A DNA stretch of 64,000 nt, from positions 372,001 to 436,000 of the forward strand of contig NZ_JBFBOG010000003.1 of assembly GCF_040686855.1 (NCBI RefSeq), given 5' to 3'. The notes under the pieces are model-generated. The model was given only the letters and a program-made list of their open reading frames with translations, did not search any database and had not been told where the DNA came from. Origin of the DNA: Leifsonia sp040686855 (lineage in GTDB: Bacteria; Actinomycetota; Actinomycetes; Actinomycetales; Microbacteriaceae). The position numbers and the translations under genes were made by a program. Positions 60,603-64,000 of the stretch are shown one piece after another; the first letter of the stretch is position 1; every line of letters begins with the position of its first letter.

Positions 60603-60608
60603 TAGCGT
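60603..60608 (+). promoter_or_regulatory. -10 box for a leaderless transcript
   Basis: TAGCGT ends 7 nt before the ATG at 60616. Confidence 0.45.
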
Positions 60609-60615
60609 CGTCTTC

Positions 60616-60933
60616 ATGACCGCCCTGCTCGAGCTCCTCGGACGCGCCTCTGCGTCCGTCGTCGGCTCGCTGGGCGCGGGTTCCTTCGGCGCCGGCGGCA
60701 CCGCCGGGCTCGTGGCGCTGGCCGGTGTGGCCGGTGCCCTCGGTCTGGTGGCGGTCTTCGCCGCGGCGGCCGTGCGGTCGGTGGCCGCCCTGGCCGCGTC
60801 GCTGCGGCTCCGCGCGATGTGGTCGCGTCCCATCGAGCCGGTCGCGGGCTGGCTCGCCGAGGGTCAGTCCGATCCCGACGCCGACGGACGACCGCGCCCC
60901 CGAGCGCCGGGCGCACCCCTGCCGGTCGCGTAG
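60616..60933 (+). CDS. DUF6412-like small membrane protein
   Basis: A 105-residue protein (MTALLELLGRASASVVGSLG) with one or two Ala-rich hydrophobic segments at ~27-62 and a C-terminus RLRAMWSRPIEPVAG and DPDADGRPRPRAPGAP that resembles DUF6412 proteins, which lie before YidC-like genes in actinobacteria. YidC follows here by 81 bp. Function unknown. Confidence 0.65.
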   Translation: MTALLELLGRASASVVGSLGAGSFGAGGTAGLVALAGVAGALGLVAVFAAAAVRSVAALAASLRLRAMWSRPIEPVAGWLAEGQSDPDADGRPRPRAPGAPLPVA

Positions 60934-61014
60934 CCGCCGTCCCTGCTTCCGGGCGGTGGTGGATGCGACCAGACGCGTCCACTCTTCCGTCGAAAACGCA
61001 GGGATCACTCACCC

Positions 61015-61788
61015 ATGGACTTCTTCTCCTGGCCGCCGATCGCGGCCGTCCTCGATGGGGCCTACGGCCTCGTCACCGCCCTCTCCGCCACCGTCGAGCC
61101 CGTCGTCGGCACGCTCGCGGGCCTCGTCGCCGTCGCCATGCTGACGGTGCTCGTCCGCGTCCTCCTCATCCCGGTCGGCATCAGCCAGGTCCGCGCCGAG
61201 TACAGCCGCCGCCGACTCGCGCCGCACCTGGCCGAGCTGCAGCGCAAGCACAAGGATGACCGCGAGACGCTGACCCGCAAGACGATGGAGCTCTACCAGG
61301 CGGAGCAGGTGTCGCCCTTCGCCGGAATGCTGCCCCTGCTCGCGCAGATCCCGGTCATCACGCTCGTCTACGCGGTGTTCACCCACGCCACCATCGCCGG
61401 GCACGCCAACGCGCTGCTCACCGAGCACGCCTTCGGTGCGCCGCTCGGCACCAGCTTCGTCGGCCTGACCGGCGCGGGCGCGGGCGTCTGGCCGGCGATG
61501 CTCGTCTACCTCGGCGTACTGGCGCTGATCGCGATCGTGACCACGGTGTCCCGCCGTGTGCTGACGCTGCCGCAGCCGGAGGGGTCGCAGACGCCGGCGG
61601 GGATGCTGCGCGCGCTGTCGTTCCTGCCGTACGTGACCGTGGTGTTCGCGGCGTTCGTTCCGCTGGCGGCGGCGGTCTACATCCTCACCTCCACCGCGTG
61701 GACCGTCGCCGAGCGGTGGACGCTTCGCCGGCTCCTCGACCCGGCGCGTCGGGCGGGCGGGACGGCGACGCCGACCACGTCGCACTGA
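61015..61788 (+). CDS. YidC/Oxa1-family membrane insertase paralogue
   Basis: A 257-residue protein with five hydrophobic segments and the Oxa1-like core RVLLIPVGISQVRAEYSRRR, PHLAELQRKHKDDRETLTRK and ELYQAEQVSPFAGMLPLLAQ. The conserved hydrophilic-groove Arg of YidC may correspond to R51 in VRVLL. It helps insert membrane proteins. It lacks the large periplasmic domain of Gram-negative YidC and is likely a second copy beside the one near rnpA/oriC. Confidence 0.88.
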   Translation: MDFFSWPPIAAVLDGAYGLVTALSATVEPVVGTLAGLVAVAMLTVLVRVLLIPVGISQVRAEYSRRRLAPHLAELQRKHKDDRETLTRKTMELYQAEQVSPFAGMLPLLAQIPVITLVYAVFTHATIAGHANALLTEHAFGAPLGTSFVGLTGAGAGVWPAMLVYLGVLALIAIVTTVSRRVLTLPQPEGSQTPAGMLRALSFLPYVTVVFAAFVPLAAAVYILTSTAWTVAERWTLRRLLDPARRAGGTATPTTSH

Positions 61789-61845
61789 CAGGCCGGTCCC
61801 GGTCGCATCCAGGCCCCGCAAGTGCACGGGTGGGAGCATGGACGC

Positions 61846-62163
61846 ATGTGGAAGCGCAGCGCGAAGGACGACCGCACCCCGGCGACTCCGGCCCCGGACG
61901 CGCCCGGCCTCGGCGTCGGCGTCCAGGTCTACGTGCGCGAGCACGGCCAGCCCTCGTCCGACGACTGGGTCGGTGAGCCGACCGGCGTCATCGTGGCGCC
62001 GGGCGACCGCAGCCTGCGCAACGTCTACGGGCCGCTCGACGGACTGACCACCTGGACGGTCGCCTTCTTCGAGCCGCAGCGCCGCCGCGACGGTCGCGGT
62101 CCGTACGAGCGGGCCGTCATCCCCGCCGCGCTGCTCGTGGCCGAGGAGCCGTACCCCGGCTGA
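61846..62163 (+). CDS. Hypothetical protein
   Basis: A 105-residue protein (MWKRSAKDDRTPATPAPDAP) with a Pro-rich start and a compact beta-looking region (GVQVYVREHGQPSSDDWVGE, then WTVAFFEPQRRRDGRG). No signal peptide or known motif is recognised. GAGCAT ends 6 nt before the ATG, a weak leaderless signal. Context gives no hint of function. Confidence 0.6.
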   Translation: MWKRSAKDDRTPATPAPDAPGLGVGVQVYVREHGQPSSDDWVGEPTGVIVAPGDRSLRNVYGPLDGLTTWTVAFFEPQRRRDGRGPYERAVIPAALLVAEEPYPG

Positions 62164-62203
62164 ACCGGTTCGGCACCCTCTACCTCCTGTCGGACGGCGA
62201 ACT

Positions 62204-62209
62204 TACAAT
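62204..62209 (+). promoter_or_regulatory. -10 box for a leaderless transcript
   Basis: TACAAT ends exactly 6 nt before the ATG at 62216, the best consensus match among the leaderless boxes. Confidence 0.65.
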
Positions 62210-62215
62210 GTCGGC

Positions 62216-62872
62216 ATGTTCGTCGAGGGCACCCTTCGATGGCAGGTCACGGAGGACTGCCCGTGGGACCTGCTGATGGCCCTCGCCATCCGCGACCTCG
62301 CCGGGCTCGCCGGCCGTGCGCGTCCCGAACTGCCCGCGTTGCAGCCGGCAGTCGCCTCCGTGCTGTCGCGTCCGTCCGCGCCGGGGGACGGACGAACGCG
62401 GACCCGGCCCGTGCCTCTCGCCGGCTCCTCCGCGGCAGCCGCGGACGCGCTGGCCGAGCAGTGGCAGGCGTGGTTCGAGGTGGCCTCCGACCGCCACCGC
62501 CGTCTCGTCGGGCCGCTGCTGCATCCACCGCACTTCGAGGCGTTCGACCGCGCCATCGACCTGCAGGACGCGATCATCATGCACTACGACGCCGCGTCGC
62601 GGTGGGCGGATGCACGCCACGCCGAGTACGTCGCTGCGAGCCTCGCGCAGCACGCGCGCCGCGCGGCCGACATCGTCGAGGTGGTGCGGGAGCGCGAGCA
62701 CGAGCTACGCCGGCAGGCGGGCTACTTCCGGCTGGACATCGACGTGCTGCCGCTCGCCGAGAAAGGCGCGTGGATCGTCGGACCGCACACCGTGGCGCTC
62801 AGCGCATCCCTGCGCGACGACTCCGTCGCCTTCCGCGGCTGGCTGCGACCCCTGGTCGCCGCCCTCGTCTGA
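62216..62872 (+). CDS. Hypothetical protein
   Basis: A 218-residue soluble protein (MFVEGTLRWQVTEDCPWDLL) that is mainly helical, with W/H-rich centre (WQAWFEVASDRHRRLVGPLL, HPPHFEAFDRAIDLQDAI) and a basic region RRAADIVEVVREREHELRRQ. No family is recognised. It ends at a long palindrome and converges with an aldo/keto reductase. Confidence 0.65.
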   Translation: MFVEGTLRWQVTEDCPWDLLMALAIRDLAGLAGRARPELPALQPAVASVLSRPSAPGDGRTRTRPVPLAGSSAAAADALAEQWQAWFEVASDRHRRLVGPLLHPPHFEAFDRAIDLQDAIIMHYDAASRWADARHAEYVAASLAQHARRAADIVEVVREREHELRRQAGYFRLDIDVLPLAEKGAWIVGPHTVALSASLRDDSVAFRGWLRPLVAALV

Positions 62873-62873
62873 C

Positions 62874-62939
62874 CCCGCGAAGTGCAGGTCGTTGCGCAGC
62901 CGTACGGCGTGTCGCGCGCAACTACCTGCACTTCGCGGG
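62874..62939. repeat. 66-bp palindrome with 24-bp arms (family member 3)
   Basis: Arms 62874-62897 and 62916-62939 match in 23 of 24 positions around an 18-nt centre. The core occurs on the reverse strand, read here as CGGCGTGTCGCG at 62905-62916. It begins right after the stop of the hypothetical gene and ends 6 bp before the stop of the convergent reductase. Confidence 0.88.
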
Positions 62940-62945
62940 TGGGAG

Positions 62946-63950
62946 TTACGCGGGGCGCTTGGCGGGGGAGACGGTGAGGGCGGGGTCCGTTTCCGCGACG
63001 TCCCCGACGGCCTCGTCGATGCGCGCGAGCACATCGCCGGAGAGGCGGATGCCCGCGGCCTCGGCGTTCGACTTCACCTGCTCGGGACGGGACGCGCCCA
63101 CGATCGCGCCGGCGACGTTCGGGTTCTGCAGCACCCACGCGACGGCCAGCTGCGCCATGGTGATGCCGAGCTCGTCCGCGATCGGCTGCAGGCGCTGCAC
63201 GGCGGTGAGCACGTCATCCTTCATGAAGCTCTGGATGGCGCCCGCGCCGCCCTTCTCGTCGGTGGCACGGCTGCCCTCGGGCAGCGGCGCGCCCGGCTTG
63301 TACTTGCCGGTCAGCACGCCCTGCGCCACCGGCGACCAGACGATCTGCGAGATGCCCAGCTCGGCCGACGTCGGCACGACCTTCTTCTCGATCACGCGCC
63401 ACAGCATCGAGTACTGCGGCTGGTTCGAGATGAGCTGGATGCCCAGGTCCTTCGCCAGCGCGTGTCCGGCGCGCAGCTGGTCGGCCGTCCACTCGCTGAC
63501 GCCGATGTACAGCGCCTTGCCCTGGCGGACCACGTCGGCGAACGCCTGCATGGTCTCCTCCAGCGGCGTCTCGGAGTCGTAGCGGTGCGCCTGGTAGAGG
63601 TCGACGTAGTCGGTGCCGAGACGCTGCAGCGAGCCGTCGATCGACTCGAGGATGTGCTTGCGCGACAGCCCGACGTCGTTGTGGCCCTTCGGCCCGGTGG
63701 GCCAGTAGACCTTGGTGAAGATCTCGAGAGACTGGCGGCGCTCGCTCGCGAGGGCGTCGCCGAGGACCTGCTCCGCGACCGTGTTCGCGTAGGCGTCCGC
63801 GGTGTCGAAGGTGGTGATGCCGGCGTCGAGCGCCGCGCGCACCGACTGGGTGGCGGTGTCGTTCTCGACCTGTGAGCCGTGGGTGAGCCAGTTGCCGTAG
63901 ATGATCTCGGAGATCTTGAGTCCGCTGTTGCCGAGGTACCTGAATTCCAT
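62946..63950 (-). CDS. Aldo/keto reductase
   Basis: A 334-residue TIM-barrel oxidoreductase (MEFRYLGNSGLKISEIIYGN) of the potassium-channel beta-subunit-like group. The catalytic tetrad shows Asp and Tyr in FDTADAYANTVAE, Lys in FTKVYWPTG and His in LYQAHRYD. NADPH-binding GASRPEQVKSNAEA is near the C-terminus. Substrate unknown. ATG 63950 is close to the window end; its upstream region is only 50 bp. Confidence 0.93.
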   Translation of the reverse strand: MEFRYLGNSGLKISEIIYGNWLTHGSQVENDTATQSVRAALDAGITTFDTADAYANTVAEQVLGDALASERRQSLEIFTKVYWPTGPKGHNDVGLSRKHILESIDGSLQRLGTDYVDLYQAHRYDSETPLEETMQAFADVVRQGKALYIGVSEWTADQLRAGHALAKDLGIQLISNQPQYSMLWRVIEKKVVPTSAELGISQIVWSPVAQGVLTGKYKPGAPLPEGSRATDEKGGAGAIQSFMKDDVLTAVQRLQPIADELGITMAQLAVAWVLQNPNVAGAIVGASRPEQVKSNAEAAGIRLSGDVLARIDEAVGDVAETDPALTVSPAKRPA

Positions 63951-64000
63951 GGCTTCACCGTATCCCGATCCGGCGACGCGCCGGGGTCGCTGTCGGCGGC

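Noticed and set aside
58039..60615. Upstream extension of the DUF6412-like reading frame.
   Set aside because: It runs antisense through the ligase and SDR genes; only the part after ATG 60616 fits a protein and has a promoter-like box.

Overview
The window is a 64 kb stretch of high-GC actinobacterial chromosome, most likely from a Microbacteriaceae (Leifsonia-like) organism. Reasons: actinobacterial marker genes (the DUF2469 protein next to rnhB, S16 and S2 proteins with long Ala/Glu tails, DivIVA-type polarity proteins, GlgE), very GC-biased third codon positions, and many genes with a TAnnnT box 6-9 nt before the start codon, which is the layout of leaderless transcription.

Layout. 1-1 kb: a carboxylate-amine ligase cut by the window edge. 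1-8.2 kb: the ribosome/tRNA block rpsP-khpA-rimM, interrupted by a divergent GntR/MFS pair with three 13-bp-phased operators, then trmD, map, a membrane protein, rplS, rnhB and DUF2469. 8.2-14.1 kb: a PEBP protein, yraN-comM-dprA-xerC (DNA uptake and recombination; XerC carries an unusual repeat-bearing insert) and an M23 peptidase. 14.4-20.3 kb: a sugar transporter, then rpsB-tsf, pyrH, frr, cdsA. 20.3-28.7 kb: envelope and polarity genes, namely a double DivIVA-motif protein, a lytic transglycosylase-like protein, an AI-2E-type exporter, and a 944-residue coiled-coil protein made mostly of about 51 unbroken 11-residue repeats, followed by a membrane protein with an internal lipobox. 28.7-30.6 kb: a CnoX-like thioredoxin-fold protein and an NmrA-like protein.

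30.7-43.8 kb: a glycogen / alpha-glucan cluster (glgB, glgE, glgP, glgX) split by a three-gene cassette (small WxG-like protein, WSG-motif protein with a DUF1023-type alpha/beta-hydrolase end, lipoprotein) that looks like a type VII-style effector/partner/lipoprotein unit. 43.9-49.3 kb: cysteine desulfurase and mnmA (sulfur donor and tRNA 2-thiouridylase), a YrhK-like membrane protein and ligA. 49.4-52.6 kb: a second DUF1023-type hydrolase and a Tat-exported phosphoesterase. 52.7-56 kb: gatCAB. 56-64 kb: a YbaK-like protein, an MpaB/DUF2236 protein, a thioesterase, acyl-CoA ligase, SDR, a DUF6412-like protein with a YidC paralogue, two unknown proteins and an aldo/keto reductase.

The observations most worth follow-up are the unbroken hendecad coiled coil, a family of 60-66 bp palindromes sharing the core CGCRACACGCCG at three convergent gene junctions, the three-gene effector-like cassette inside the glycogen cluster, the XerC linker insertion, and -10 boxes built from the stop codon of the neighbouring gene. 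No rRNA, tRNA, CRISPR array, insertion sequence or prophage was seen.
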